Positions 30,895-43,794 of a DNA stretch of 64,000 nt are shown piece by piece (the first letter of the stretch is position 1; each line of letters opens with the position of its first letter). The position numbers were made by a program, and so were the translations under genes. Location of the stretch: positions 3,823,230 to 3,887,229 of the forward strand of contig OY744611.1 of NCBI GenBank assembly GCA_963556255.1, written 5' to 3'. The stretch comes from Allolobophora icterica. Lineage: Eukaryota; Annelida; Clitellata; Crassiclitellata; Lumbricidae. The notes under the pieces are model-generated. The model did no database searches and was not told the DNA's origin. It saw only the letters and a list, made by a program, of their open reading frames with translations.

Positions 30895-32060
30895 CGTCTG
30901 ACCGTGCACCATTGCAAAAGACACATTGAAGTCGATTACTCAGGTAGCTCGCAAACCACGCTAGCTGAGTTCCTCTTATTCCGTAGTTCGATAATTTTTG
31001 TGCAGGAGAATGTCATGGTCTACCGTGTCAAACGCTTTTGCCAAACCCAAAAAATTCCTATTCAGTACTCATTGTTATTGAAAGTATTGGAAATTTTGTC
31101 GTACATATTAATAAGAGCGAGAGAAGGAGACTGTCCCACCTGGAAGCCGTGCAGGAAATGAAAAATAATGTGCTATTTTTGTATATAGTTAGTAAATCTA
31201 TTGGACATTATTTTCTCGTAGAACTTTGCAAAGTACGGGAGAATAGATATGGGCCTATGATTTGAAATTTCATTTCTATTCCCTTTTTTGAAGATCGGGA
31301 TAACTTTGGCGGTTTTTATTGCCTGATGAACAATGCCTGTGTTTAGGGGGCCAGTTATGACCTATGCTAAGGGAATGGCAATAAGGGTTAGACTAGTAGC
31401 GGCTATGGTGGGATCAATGTCGTCCGTTCTTTACTATGTGTGGAACGAATCGTGGGGCATAACTGTAAAAGTTCCTCTGGGGAGGTGGGAATTAGTCCAA
31501 AGGAGCACGGCATGGGGAATTAAGATATTGATGGAATGAAGTATGAGAAGCCGGTATGTGGTCGGCTAAGGTCTGGGCAGTATTGGTAAAATAGGTGATA
31601 AGAGCAGTAGCTATAACTAAGGGATCTATACTTTTAGTTTTTCCGACCTTATGTGATCGTAGTGGAGGATCCCTATCGCCTAATTTTATTATAGAACGAA
31701 TAAGGTTCCAAGTTTTTTTAAATTGCTACTATGCTTAGCAAATTCGGCCGAATAATAGTTTTTGTCTGCATTATTTCTAACTGTTTTAAAAATGATTCTA
31801 AAGGTTGTGAACTTTTTTGTTGGAAGGTGTAGGATTTTTTTTATGAATTTCAGGTAGAGGAGGGCCTTTTTCTTACTAGATTTAGGCCTAAGTAACCCAC
31901 GAGTCGCCCAGGGGTGTTTTATCTCTTTATTTCTTTTGGATTTTAGAGGAGGAAATGCAATATCGTAGATAGCAAAAATCTCTTTCAAATATCAAAAATC
32001 TCCTTCAAAATATCAAACTACTCACTCACACTAGTTTCAGATAACTGTAGTCGAATTAGA
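30895..32060 (-). mobile_element. CR1/L2-like LINE relic (linker and reverse transcriptase N-terminal part)
   Basis: On the minus strand, AKAFDTVDHDILL (reverse-transcriptase motif A) is read near 31,010-31,050, and a linker with HPWATRGLL, KNYYSAEF and similar phrases spans 31,690-31,985. Many frame breaks. Confidence 0.7.
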
Positions 32061-32513
32061 AATATTCTTTAAGACAGGTTGTAGATACGGAGTTTCGTCT
32101 AATTTAAGCGAAATACGCAACTGGACATTTTCATAAAGTTCAATAGCATGTTTATAAACAAACTGTCGTCATTGCTCATGTATTTATAACACTCCAGTTT
32201 ATGAATTCTGGTAAAAACGCAAATACTCGGATAGATCAATTTTCAAAGTGAGCGAAATGTGATGTGATAAAGATTGGGGATCAGTAAAGTCAGAGGCAGT
32301 GAATTCTGAATATGCTTGTTTGACCAAAAATGCACAAAACCTCAATAGTTTCTTTGGATGTTGCTGATGAACATCTGGCAATTTGAAGATGTTGATAATT
32401 TCACCTGTGTTAGTAGAAGCATAAGTGAGCAAAAGAACTCGATGCTATACCACGGTTTTAAGTTTAGCATGTTTTGCTAATAGTAACTGATGTTGCTAAA
32501 GGCGAAGAGATGC
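32061..32513. other. No gene seen
   Basis: Intergenic, nothing supportable. Confidence 0.5.
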
Positions 32514-32864
32514 ATTAAAACTAGGGCTGTACCGAATAGGTGATTATCACTTTTCGGCCGAATACGAATAATTGGACCAACTATTCGGCCGACTACGAAT
32601 ACGAACTGTACAAAATAGTTCAACGTTCAAAATTTCAAGTCTCAAACGCTGAACGTTAACGTTCACTCAATGTACACAAAGAATGGGACTACTGACGCTG
32701 CGATACCGTGGTCCAGGCAGTAGGCAACGCCCGGCTACAACCACAGCATATATTATGTTAATGAGAGAGTTAATTCAGTTCACTCGCTATAGCAGCAGCA
32801 TATGCAGAAACAGCTGTCACGTGACCACTATTCGTATTCGGATCGACCGCTACTATTCGGCTTT

Positions 32865-33005
32865 TGAATCAATCAATCAATCCTTTTATTGAAGCCATTT
32901 GAAGTACAAGGAAAATACAACATAAAAGTTTGAACTTTGGCAACAAGAGGAGACCCAAAAGGGATCTTGATCCCGCTTAGCAGGGCCACCTAGTTAAAAT
33001 TTATC
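32865..33005 (-). mobile_element. LINE 3' tail fragment
   Basis: AATCAATCAATCAATCC then TTTTATTGAAGCC, followed by the family's GGAGACCCAAAAGGGATC..ATCCCGCTTAGCAGGGCCACC box. Inserted within the hAT-type element. Confidence 0.7.
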
Positions 33006-33117
33006 GTAATACAAGTAAATGGCAGCACAATCAATACTTTTAACGGTAACACCGATCAAGTTATACGATCAGCAGCTAAAAGAAACAATAATAGAACTCT
33101 TAACTAAAGAATTTAAC

Positions 33118-34097
33118 GAAGCAGGACGTTTTGGCGCCGCCGTTTTGGCGCGACCGTTTTGGCGCAGCCGTTTTGGCGCACGGCCGTTTTGGCGCACAGC
33201 CGTTTTGGCGCACGGCAGTTTTGGCGCAGGATATTATACATCGTATAATATATAATATAATACGAAGCCCGTATCGTATAATATATACGTTGATGTCTAC
33301 CGCTGTTTGCTTCTGTTGCTTCTCTGATCTACAAAACTCAGTTACAAAATACATGGAGCTGACATTCGCTAAGACACAGCAAGAGCGTATAGACAATAAG
33401 TAAAGAATACGCCTAAACATGGAAACTTTGCAATCGAAGCGTGGCAAGGAAAAGCCTACGCACGAAGGATATCTCTATGTCTTTGATCGGTTCAGTCCAG
33501 ACCGTTCCAAGAAGTTCTGGCGATGTTAGCTGAAAAACGAATGCAAGGCCCGTCTACACACAACTGGAGAAACTGATCGAGTTCTGATCCAGATGAACCA
33601 GCACAATCACGGAAGTGATGCGGCTCAACTTCTGGCTGCCATGGTGATGAATGGAATCAAACGTACGGCCACAGAAACAACGGAAATCCCGTCAGTGATC
33701 CTCAAAATACGTCGCAGCTGATGTCAGGATAAGGACAATCGTTGACAATTACGGAGAACGTAACATCATCGAGTACCTTCGAGGAATAGCGCATAATTTT
33801 TTGATGGACTCCTGAGGAGCCAATGAACTGCTCAACTTTCGAAAAGGAAGCGCATTAGTGGTTTTGAACATTATCAGCTTTGAACATTTCTTTTAAGCTT
33901 TGATTTACTGGGTTTATACGTTGTTTACATATGCAATAAAAATGACTAAACATTTCTTGCCTACTGTTATGTACCACGCTTATTTTCTGCGCCAAAACGT
34001 CCTGCGCCAAAACGGCAGTGCGCCAAAACGTCCTGCGCCAAAACGGCTGCGCCAAAACGGTCGCGCCAAAACGGCGGCGCCAAAACGTCACGTACCG
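33118..34097 (+). mobile_element. Mutator-like element with arms made of tandem GTTTTGGCGC decamers
   Basis: 980 bp. Left arm (33,125-33,232) has about eight direct units of CGTTTTGGCGC with spacers of 0-4 bp; the right arm (33,988-34,089) has the inverse units. A 10-bp direct repeat AGAATTTAAC lies at 33,108-33,117 and 34,098-34,107, compatible with the 9-bp duplication of Mutator-like elements. The interior encodes a FLYWCH remnant, a domain often linked to such transposases. Confidence 0.82.
33419..33720 (+). pseudogene. FLYWCH zinc-finger protein remnant
   Basis: From the ATG at 33,419: GYLYVFDRFSPDRSKKFWRC, then an in-frame TAG, then NECKARLHTTG and NQHNHGSDAA. This is the F/Y-W-C-C-H-x-H pattern of a FLYWCH finger, the DNA-binding part of some Mutator-like transposases. 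The stop codon and lack of any catalytic domain make it a dead fragment. Confidence 0.75.
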
Positions 34098-34459
34098 AGA
34101 ATTTAACTATCAGTACACATGGATTCCAACTAAGGTATACAGCTCAATTTTTTTAATACCGAATAGCTATCTGATCCACTATTCGGCCCCGAAGCGAATA
34201 CGAAACGAATATTCGGTACGGCCCCAATTTAAACACGATTTATTATTGTTTTTATTTTAAACTTCATAATTGCTTTTTATGGGAAATTACTCTCTTCCAT
34301 AGTGGCCAAAACTATGTGTCAAAATGGTTTTATAACGTACTTTCGGAATGTAAGTTAGGAATGTAAGGTACCCTATTATGACCTTTCATATGAAGTTTTT
34401 CACAAGTTTTCTCCAATGTGATGATAGATTATAGGCCTACAAAGCTACCTGTCTCTATC

Positions 34460-35207
34460 TATAATCAATCAATCAATCAATAAATCAATCAACTGTTTTT
34501 ATTGAAGCCGTTTCAAAACAAAGCAGTACCAACATAAGAGTATCAGCATTTGTAACAAAAGGAGACCAAGAAGGGATAATAATCCCGCTAAGTAAGGCCA
34601 CCTAAGATTAATTATCATCACCATTATCATCATAATGGAGGACGAGTTGCAAAAACGTGTCGCAAAAAGTCAGAGACGTGGCCGAACCTGGAGATTGCTC
34701 CTTACATAGCGTCCCTTCAAGAAATCTACTCATTGGTGCTCCCGACCCAAGCCCGGTCAAAAACATGGTCTGAAGAAGGCCTTAGAATAGATAGTGCCTG
34801 AGAGGTCCATAGGGAAGGAGCTAAGCGAAAGAGGGAGATCATTCCAGACGGTATGACCCACCAAGGAGAATGCCCTACGCTGTGCCATAGCAGTACGAAC
34901 ATGAAGGGACAACAAAGTCACCCCGAGAGGCCGAGCGCAAGTCACAGCGCCTAGCAGAAGCGGAAGTAGGCCGGGGCTCGTCCTAGAACACAGTACCACG
35001 CCATGGAGGAAACTCTGTAATGAATACGATGCTGGACAGGAGTCCAATGGAGGACGAGTTGCAAAAACGTGTCGCAAAAAGTCAGAGACGTGGCCGAACC
35101 TGGAGATTGCTCCGAACAAGTGTGCAGCCGACCTCGGAACCCTCTCTAGACAAGCAAGGCGTTTCTGAGGAAGTCCAACAAAGAGATAGGAGCAAAAATC
35201 CAACAGA
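34460..35207 (-). mobile_element. LINE ORF2 C-terminal and 3' relic, with a 68-bp internal duplication
   Basis: Tail (AATC)n at 34,465-34,494, then TTTTATTGAAGCCG, the AATCCCGCTAAG box, and C-terminal coding (RTAMAQRRAFSLVGHTVWNDLP near 34,840-34,910). A 68-bp block is present twice without mismatch (34,634-34,701 and 35,046-35,113). Confidence 0.75.
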
Positions 35208-35739
35208 CAGTGATGCCACAAAACCTTTTTTATAGTTAAACTAAAACTATTTTTCAAACTAAAAAAGTAGTTTAACTAAATTTGGCAACTGAATTTGGAA
35301 ATTAGTTAACAAAACTAAAAAAAGTAGTTAACATTTTCGCAATAACAGAGGTTAAGTGAACTGTAATAATGCAGGGTGTCAATGACAATTTCACCTTAAA
35401 ACTATGCAATCAATGACAATTTCACCTTAAAACTATGCAATGTGTACTGTTCTAGCATACAGTACAGTAAGTAGTGTATGAATTTGAAAACACATGCTGT
35501 TAATGCTAGAACTATGCAGTGCTAAAATGTTTTTTGTTGACAGTGTTCAATGTTCATGGAGGAAAAATAGGTGCATATTGCTGATTTTATAGTTAAACTT
35601 TTTAGTTAGCAACTAACAATTTTAGTTAAATTATGGTTTTAACTAAACTATTTTTTAGTTAAACTTCATCCTTAACTAAAAACATTTAGTTAAACTAAAA
35701 GTTAGCAACTTTTTAGTTAACTATAATTGCCCATCACTG
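35208..35739. mobile_element. hAT-type non-autonomous element rich in AGTTAACTAAA motifs
   Basis: 532 bp. Ends CAGTGATG and its inverse CATCACTG; flanks CCAACAGA and CCAATCGA match at 6 of 8. Subterminal zones carry about ten TTTAGTTAAACT-type motifs in both orientations. Splits the LINE relic. Confidence 0.65.
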
Positions 35740-35789
35740 CCAATCGATTAACAATATATGCATATACCAAAGTGGATGCTGCGGATAAT

Positions 35790-36310
35790 TAAAGGGAGCG
35801 GGACATAACACGCAGATGGCGTAGTTGGTAGTAACAAGCACGAGTCAGCTCATGAATATGATTTGACACATAGGTCACGAACAGAAGTAGAAAAGGCAAA
35901 GGAGGGTGATTCAGTGGCAAGAAGCGTCAAATCAAGCATGCTTAGCTGTTGACGAGTGCCGAACCATATGTACTGAATCTTCGAAGGATTGAGGCGCAGA
36001 CGATTAGGTGGCATCCAGGCATTAAGGGCGGAAGTGGCATCTGACATAAGCCGAACAACAGCAGCAGCTTCAAATGCAGAGCAATGAGTGTAGGATTGCA
36101 GGTCATCGGCATAGCAGTGACTCGAGAGCGAGCAGGTCGCAAGGAGAGAGCCTAGATCAGCCGTGAAGAGAATGTAAAGTAGAGGACCAAGAACAGAGCT
36201 TTGAGGGAGGCCAACTTGAGGAAAAAGCCAGAGGGAACGAGAACAGCCTAAGATAATACATGAGAAACGATGAGACAGGTAGGATGCGAGCCAGGCTAGT
36301 CGTGAAACGA
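35790..36310 (-). mobile_element. LINE reverse-transcriptase fragment
   Basis: Minus-strand pieces: CYADDLQSYTH (catalytic YADD, near 36,095-36,125), then SALNAWMPPNRLRLNPSKIQYIWFG and SFAFSTSVRDL. Frame breaks between. Likely the same LINE as 34,460-35,207. Confidence 0.75.
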
Positions 36311-36391
36311 TTGGATTTTATTCAAGGTATATGTGCGACCTTGACGTAATTGTACCTGTCTACTTATCTGATATTATTAGTATCTTCCTAT

Positions 36392-36405
36392 TCTTCTTCT
36401 TCTTC

Positions 36406-36479
<74 letters not shown>
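36392..36479. repeat. (TTC)n/(ATT)n microsatellite
   Basis: A TTC run followed by about 24 ATT units. Confidence 0.95.
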
Positions 36480-36541
36480 TATTTTTTAATGAAGAAAATT
36501 ATGTTAGTTATACGCTCTTAGATAAAGTTTGGATTTTATAC

Positions 36542-36829
36542 CTCCTCCGTTTTCTATGATCCATGCCACTGTCTTCTGGTTAGTTTGTCGAAGACACTTT
36601 AGGAGATTTGAAAACTTTGTCTCGTCGAATAATCTCAGAAGGTGCAAAAGTTCGGAGTTCTTGACCCGCTTTAAACGTTGTTGTTGAATGAAGTGACTTT
36701 GTTCTTCTGTTATGCAGTTGAGAGATAAAAGTGAAGCAATTATCTCGTCATTTGGTAGCATGTTTTGAAAGAGATAATTTCTGTTGTTTCTAATGATTAC
36801 AGATCTTTTCATGGCTTTTCCATAGAAAT
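36542..36829 (-). CDS. CARD-like (death-fold) exon of a probable host gene
   Basis: On the minus strand the exon runs from a 3' splice site TTTTTAG (36,831-36,830) to a GAG|GTATAA donor (36,541-36,540), 288 nt, or 96 codons. It encodes LPNDEIIASLLSLNCITEEQ, an Ile/Gln helix, ELLHLLRLF, KFSNLLKCLRQTNQ and VAWIIENGG. The six-helix spacing and the L..L..T.Q...A..I ending are typical of caspase-recruitment domains, which pair with other CARDs in innate-immune or apoptotic complexes. The frame stays open from an ATG at 36,893 to a stop at 36,504, so an unspliced reading is also possible. Other exons were not found. Confidence 0.6.
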
Positions 36830-37010
36830 CTAAAAAGACACAACTACGTTTGAAAGGCATCACAAATTTGTTACATGTATCACAGCAAATCATCAGAGGC
36901 GATACATTTTCTCTGAAGTGAACAGAAACCTCTGCTGACTTTGGATTAGGCAGAAGTGATGAAGCTGACTCAACTTGAAAAACAGCAGTGAAGTCAAGAT
37001 GTCTGTCCCG

Positions 37011-37155
37011 TAGAGAGTGACGCGGTAAATTTCAACGCGGTAAATATCGCGGTAATTATGACAGCAATGTCGGTTTACCGCAGTAATGGGGTTTACAGTC
37101 GCGGTAATTCCGCGGTAATGGAGAATGAGCCGGCGGTAAAACCGCGGTAATGGTA
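37011..37155. repeat. Cluster of CGCGGTAA motifs at a hAT-like end
   Basis: Starts TAGAGAGTGACGCGG, then seven GCGGTAA copies on the plus strand and one inverted within 135 bp. The first 15 bp recur inverted at 39,835-39,849. Confidence 0.6.
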
Positions 37156-37560
37156 ACGTATTATAGAACAAAGTAATTTAAAATTCCAGTTTCAGTTCCC
37201 ATTCACTTTTCGACGCAACAGGCTTACACCCATTGATATGTATTAATAGTTACTGGATTGATAAAGCTTCAGTCAGTGGCCTATGGCCGACGGCGAATCA
37301 GAAGGTCACGGAAGAAGGTTTTCGTTGACGTATAATTAAGCAACGAAATCATATAATACTTTATATTTCACGATATTTCTAAAATTTAATTACAATAGAT
37401 TTATGGTTAAAGTATTTTAAATTATTTAAAAGTATTTTTTTAATAAAATTTCAATAAGTCTTCTGTCGTCTGCTCTGTTTTGCCCATGGTTTACCCTGAC
37501 TGAGCGATAATCCGAACTTTCAGAGCCCATTAGCTATCCAGTAGCTATTAATACATATCA
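37156..37560. other. No gene seen
   Basis: AT-rich intergenic DNA. Confidence 0.5.
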
Positions 37561-37616
37561 GTGCTTACACCATCCTATCTATGTTTAGGTCTATACATGT
37601 GTATAATTTGTATAGG

Positions 37617-37699
<83 letters not shown>
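37617..37699. repeat. (TA)n microsatellite
   Basis: About 40 TA units. Confidence 0.97.
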
Positions 37700-37704
<5 letters not shown>

Positions 37705-37805
37705 GCTTACACTATTTCTATTTTATACCTCCTGTTTCCGGTTTGTTTGTGTTGAACAAATTGTTTTCAGTAAGACATTTTAAACGACATGGAAAAGTGC
37801 GATAT

Positions 37806-38940
<1,135 letters not shown>

Positions 38941-39699
38941 GTGAATAATATAATTGAATTCTTATTAAATAAACTGTTGAAACAAAAAGCGACCGAATTT
39001 GTTTTGAAAGTAATAATGCAGTTCAGCTAAAAGTGATATTTAGCCGTTTCGTAATTTGCTGAAATCACACGGCAATAATATTCATGCGCGCTCAGACTTC
39101 GAGGATCGAACCAAAGGTCGATCAGATGACTTCTCTTCAATTGACAAGTAAGCGTTTGCAAATACGTTAGTGGACATGTGCCCCAAAGATGTACGTCAAG
39201 AATAGCAATTTCACGGACTAGAAATTTGGAATATTATTAGTTTATTTCTAAAGTAGCATTCCGTGTTACTAATATAACCTTAGCTCCAAAGAGTCAAGAC
39301 TGCAAAGACTCCAAACCTTAACATGAAGCCAGTTTAATCTAATGGTATTATATCCCCTAAAATTCAGGATTAAAATCCAGCTCGAAAGGAATATGACACA
39401 GCACTAAATAGCCTAAATAGTGCTTATTAAATTAAACCCATTTCTAAAAACAACAACTGAAATAGTTAAAACATGCCAATAACCGTACATAAATTTAATT
39501 TCATTGCTTCTAACCATGAGATTTCTTTATTTCCTGAAGCTGTTAACTAGTCAGAAATAGTCCAGACTTGGTTAATGCAAAATTTCGATAAGATAATCTG
39601 CTTTTATGTGTGTGTTTTATTAATTCAATCAGCAACACATATAGCTTTGTAAGCTAATAATTGTTTTTCTAAATTTTAATAAGTGAAAACTGTTTGCGG
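38941..39699. other. No gene seen
   Basis: Intergenic; nothing supportable. Confidence 0.5.
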
Positions 39700-39709
39700 G
39701 AATGTGATG

Positions 39710-39849
39710 CAGTGGAGACGGGATGGGGAAAACCTGTGGGAATGGGGCGGGGATGGGGACAAAACATGCGGCGATGGGGCGTAAATGGGAGAACTTAGTT
39801 GTTGCGGGGCGGGGATGGGGACGAGATTTTCTCCCCGCGTCACTCTCTA
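39710..39849. repeat. GGGGATGGGGAC-type repeats ending in a hAT-like terminus
   Basis: Degenerate units GGGGCGGGGATGGGGAC repeat four to five times and end in CCCCGCGTCACTCTCTA, the inverse of the motif starting at 37,011. No matching 8-bp flank supports joining the two as one element. Confidence 0.55.
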
Positions 39850-40215
39850 CACTCTTAAATTTGCCAAGTTATGTCAGCCGAATCCGCGGACAAAAGAACT
39901 AAAATTCATAGGTAAAAATTAGCTTCCTAAGCCTTGATCTGTTCCACGTAAATCTTCATGGTTATCCGAATGTAGGTAATTTGCCTTAAAATATCAAGCC
40001 TATTCTTCTTTGAATGCTGCTGGTGATTTGAATTAGCACGTCTGTGGTTAACCTATAGAAATTGCCTTATATAGGTTGGCGCATACAGACAGCGGCTGCG
40101 ATAGTTCGCTTATTTCAAGTCAATGCTTCCGAGCGGCGAATACGCGCGCGTTCATTGATCACCCTCATGCTCAGTTTAGCCAACTTAGCACGACTATTAA
40201 GACCGGGTCTGCGCG

Positions 40216-40760
40216 CTGTAGCTACAACTTTGGCCGCATAATTAAATATTCATTATGCGAACTGGGCCTATCAATGATGTATAGCGGAATCTTGTTTGAT
40301 TTTTGTAGCTGCAACTTTGGCTGCCTGTGTAAATATTCATTATGCGAACTGGGCCTATCAATGATGTATAGCGGAATCTTGTTTGATTTTTGTAGCTGCA
40401 ACTTTGGCTGCCTGTGTAAATATTCATTATGCGCACTGGGCCTATCAATGATGTATAGCGGAATCTTGTTTGATTTTTGTAGCTGCAAGTTTGGCTGCCT
40501 GTGTAAATATTCATTATGCGCACTGGGCCTGTCAATGATATATAGCGGAATCTTGTTTGATCTTTGTAGCTGCAACTTTGGCTGCCTGTGTAAATATTCA
40601 TTATGCGAACTGGGCCTATCAATGATGTATAGCGGAATCTTGTTTGATTTTTGTAGCTGCAACTTTGGCTGCCTGTGTAAATATTCATTATGCGCACTGG
40701 GCCTGTCAATGATGCATAGTGGAATCTTGTTTGATCTCTGTAACTGCAACTTTGGCTGAC
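40216..40760. repeat. 87-bp tandem repeat, about six copies
   Basis: Units such as that beginning TGTAGCTGCAACTTTGGCTG recur every 87 bp (near 40,303, 40,390, 40,477, 40,564, 40,651, 40,738) with a few point differences. Since 87 is 29 codons, open frames persist on both strands (227 codons plus strand, 214 and 189 codons minus strand); these are not called genes. Confidence 0.95.
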
Positions 40761-42055
40761 TATGTAAATATTCATTATGCGAACTACGGGCAAATATGGG
40801 ATAGTGAACACTACTTTGAACTAACGAGACGCATATGTGCCTGTATAGATGGATTAACTTATTCATAGTTTATGTAGCTCGCCTATCGGCATCGTTTCAG
40901 AAGTGGCAGCTTTCTTCACATAGCTCAATAATTCATTCATTCTCGAAATTTATATAGCGCCTCTTTTAGAGACCTACTCATAGGTTTCTACAATTAAACT
41001 TATTCATATTTGATGAAGCTTGCTACTTAGGCCTATAGTTAGATCAGAATGTAATCATGAATGGCACATTAAAACTTGTCATGTGAAAAATTGCATAACG
41101 TGAAAACATTTAACGTTAAATGAGAGTTCATATGTGATGTCAAATGGAACTGTAAAATGTAAAAATCATCCCACAGGTTTGCCAGTTTTTGAACGAAATG
41201 AAACCAGAGTTTTCCCCGAGTTGAAAAAAATTTCAGGTTTGGCCAAGAATCGGTTTTTCAACTGAAAAAAGGCTTTATGTTGCTAAAACAAACTAGCACT
41301 TTATATTTTATTTAACTTAATACTTTAATATGGGACTTTAATTGCTGCAATGAACTTTCTTACGATGATTATTCAGGCTAAAAATAAGTGTTCATACTTT
41401 TGCGGAAAACGCGAGACGTGACTAAGGTACGTAAAGTTGCCACAAAACTACAAATGTTCCACACTAAAAATTCCATGAATTTTCCAACACTTTAACATAA
41501 CAAATAAATGTAACTTCAATACACTTCAAATGTCTAGAGCATGCACACAAAATTTCTTAGTTAAATAAACGCTTATTTGATTTTAATAAGAAATAATGCT
41601 TAAATTAGGAGATACAATGTAAATCGGCCAACAACTGCAGCCCTTTTGTTCCGCTTTTGTCCATACACCACCCTCTGCAAGAATAGTAAAGTTGACTTTG
41701 CAGCGTCAGGAAATTTGACATCAAAAATTAAGAAAGTCTTGAAGCATGTCCACTGCAGTCATCGCATTGGACGCTCCAAAATAAATATCCCGAGAACTCA
41801 TGGCGTAGAAACAGAACCCTCTTCGAGATTACTCGGGTTCTCGACAAGTGCAACTACATGGGTTTGCAGCCATAACCCCTTCTGCTCCAGATTATGTAGT
41901 ATATTCGTTTATTGAGCAAAATAATGTACTAGTTTTTGACTAAATTTAGCAATTGGGGCTTAATAGATTGCATTAAATAGAACTCTCGGTATATAGTTCT
42001 TATCGTCTTTGGGTGGAAGTTCAAATGGGTGGACATGGGGTCTCGAGCCTCGGCG
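40761..42055. other. No gene seen
   Basis: AT-rich intergenic DNA. A TTTATATAGCGCC motif at 40,949-40,961 recurs at 48,792, perhaps a dispersed SINE 3' end. Confidence 0.5.
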
Positions 42056-42059
42056 ATGG

Positions 42060-42530
42060 TTGGCTATAGGTGGAAAAAACTGTGAAGAACAGGAGAGCCA
42101 TTCCAGACCACTGCCTGGAGGAGGCCTCCATCTGCCCGCTTGACCCTCTCCGTAACAGTTGGTGAACCTTCTGGCAGGTATCCCGGTCGCCTCGTTCTGG
42201 CCAGGAATCGTTCTAATCGCTGACGCTCGGGGGCTGCAACAAAGCCCAACCAGGCCGATACTGCGTATAGGAGTTGGCCAACCGTGGAGGCCTCCGCAAC
42301 CAAATGTATCGCTTCAGGACGTAGATCTGTGCTCTCAGGACGTGCAACACATAGAGGGAACTAGCACAGGCTCCAAGAATCTCATCGACGTGGGAGTTGG
42401 CTCTCAGGTCACTGCTGATGGTAACTCCGAGGATCTTCATTTTTCCGACTTTACACAGTGGTGGTGGTAGGTGAACTTGTCCTCGTCTGGTTATCGGCCT
42501 TCTCCTTGATGTACTGAGACACACTTAAAC
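42060..42530 (-). mobile_element. LINE relic of a second family (reverse transcriptase C-terminal part)
   Basis: Two overlapping minus-strand frames read KMKILGVTISSDLRANSHVDEI and AWLGFVAAPERQRLERFLARTRRPGY, the order of a LINE ORF2 C-terminus with one frame break. The wording differs from the CR1-like copies nearby. Confidence 0.75.
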
Positions 42531-43790
42531 CAGGCTGTTAAAATAAATGTAAGAAAACAAAAATCAATATTTTTCTTTCGTAGAAATAAACATAGTGTTC
42601 AAATGTAAACAATCAGTTACACAGCTATAAAGAAAAGTGCATGCTTTCAAATTCACACCACCCAGAAAGTATATTCTTCACTACACCATAACAAACGCAC
42701 AATGGGACATTAGCTACAAGCACTGATTGTACGGTTTTGTATTTCAAAGCTTAAGAAGCGCCTCTACCCAGTGCCCACCAACCAGAGGCGCTCACAGTGC
42801 GAAAATCCTCAGGAATAAAAGAACCTTTTAGAACAAAGAAGAGCTGTGGCAGGACTAACAGGTAGTGTAGCCCAGACCACAGGAGAAAGCTAATTCCACA
42901 ATGAAGGGCCATAATTAATCTGCTGCGGCCAGATTAATAGCCCTACTTCCTCGCTGGTCTCATATTTCCTCTTTCATGTTCGATCATCTTCATTGGCATC
43001 CCCTTTTTTTACTCCCCCACCTGCATAGGTATGCTTGACGCACTCCCAGCAGTACTTGTCTGATAGCAGATTGTAGAGGGGAGAGACAGGCTATGATTGT
43101 AAAACATAGAAGTGATAAAATGTACTAAAAATTATAAAATAAGTAAGTAAATAAATAAATTTAACTCGTGAGCCTGGGGTTGACTCGTTGAGAGTCCAGC
43201 ACCCTACTACTAGGCCAGTGTTGGTCAACATAGTAAATGCAGTGGTGAAAACCAGTAATAGACTCATTAACTTCTTAACATTGACACTAAAATTATAAAT
43301 ACATAATATTTTTAAATAATTAAATCAGAAAGTAGCAGTAAATAATAAAAACCTTCTCCACATCAATGAAGTATGTATATATATTCGTTTACTGAAAAAA
43401 ACTGGATGCAACACCGCACCCAGGAACATTAACACGGGAATCATAGCGAAAAAATAATATGGATAGCTAAAGCAGTAGTGTAATGTTAGTTGAATGATGT
43501 AATATTAATTATATAATATTAATTAACATCCTAACATTAGTCAACATAGAAACATCTTAAAGTAGTTCATGGACTTGCATACAAATGCCTTCCAAAATGA
43601 ACGCCTCTTACCTTTGCTGCTGGATGTCTCGGGCAACAAGGAAGGCAGCAGACCCATAACATGTCTAAAAATATAATGAGCAAATATTATAGCAAAAATT
43701 ATGAGCACTAGCGATGATACCATGCCTGTACTGTACTTGTTTCAAACCTTGATAGGGCTTTAAGGCACATCAGCACTTAACGCTATTTAG
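42531..43790. other. No gene seen; possible tRNA-like fragment
   Basis: Mostly unique DNA. Minus-strand GGCCTAGTAGTAGGGTGCTGG (43,195-43,216) resembles an A-box region, too weak to call a SINE alone. Confidence 0.4.
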
Positions 43791-43794
43791 TGCT

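Larger units (their letters stand above)
32522..34226. mobile_element. hAT-type element hosting a LINE tail and a Mutator-like element
   Basis: Ends TAGGGCTGTACCGAATA and the inverse of TGGGGCCGTACCGAATA (15 of 17). Flanks ATTAAAAC (32,514-32,521) and ATTTAAAC (34,227-34,234) match at 7 of 8. TTCGGCCGAATACGAAT-type subterminal motifs recur near both ends. Without the nested Mutator-like element it is about 715 bp and has no gene. Confidence 0.8.

Noticed and set aside
33125..34089. Short regular repeats that might suggest a CRISPR array
   Set aside because: Units are 10 bp with 0-4 bp spacers and form inverted arms around a FLYWCH remnant in animal DNA.
36350..36559. Poly-Tyr frame
   Set aside because: Artefact of the (ATT)n microsatellite.
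40076..40759. Plus-strand 227-codon frame and minus-strand partners
   Set aside because: The 87-bp repeat is a multiple of three, so several frames stay open without selection; no domain recognised.
43170..43230. tRNA-like sequence
   Set aside because: Only a weak A-box resemblance and no clear B-box or acceptor pairing.
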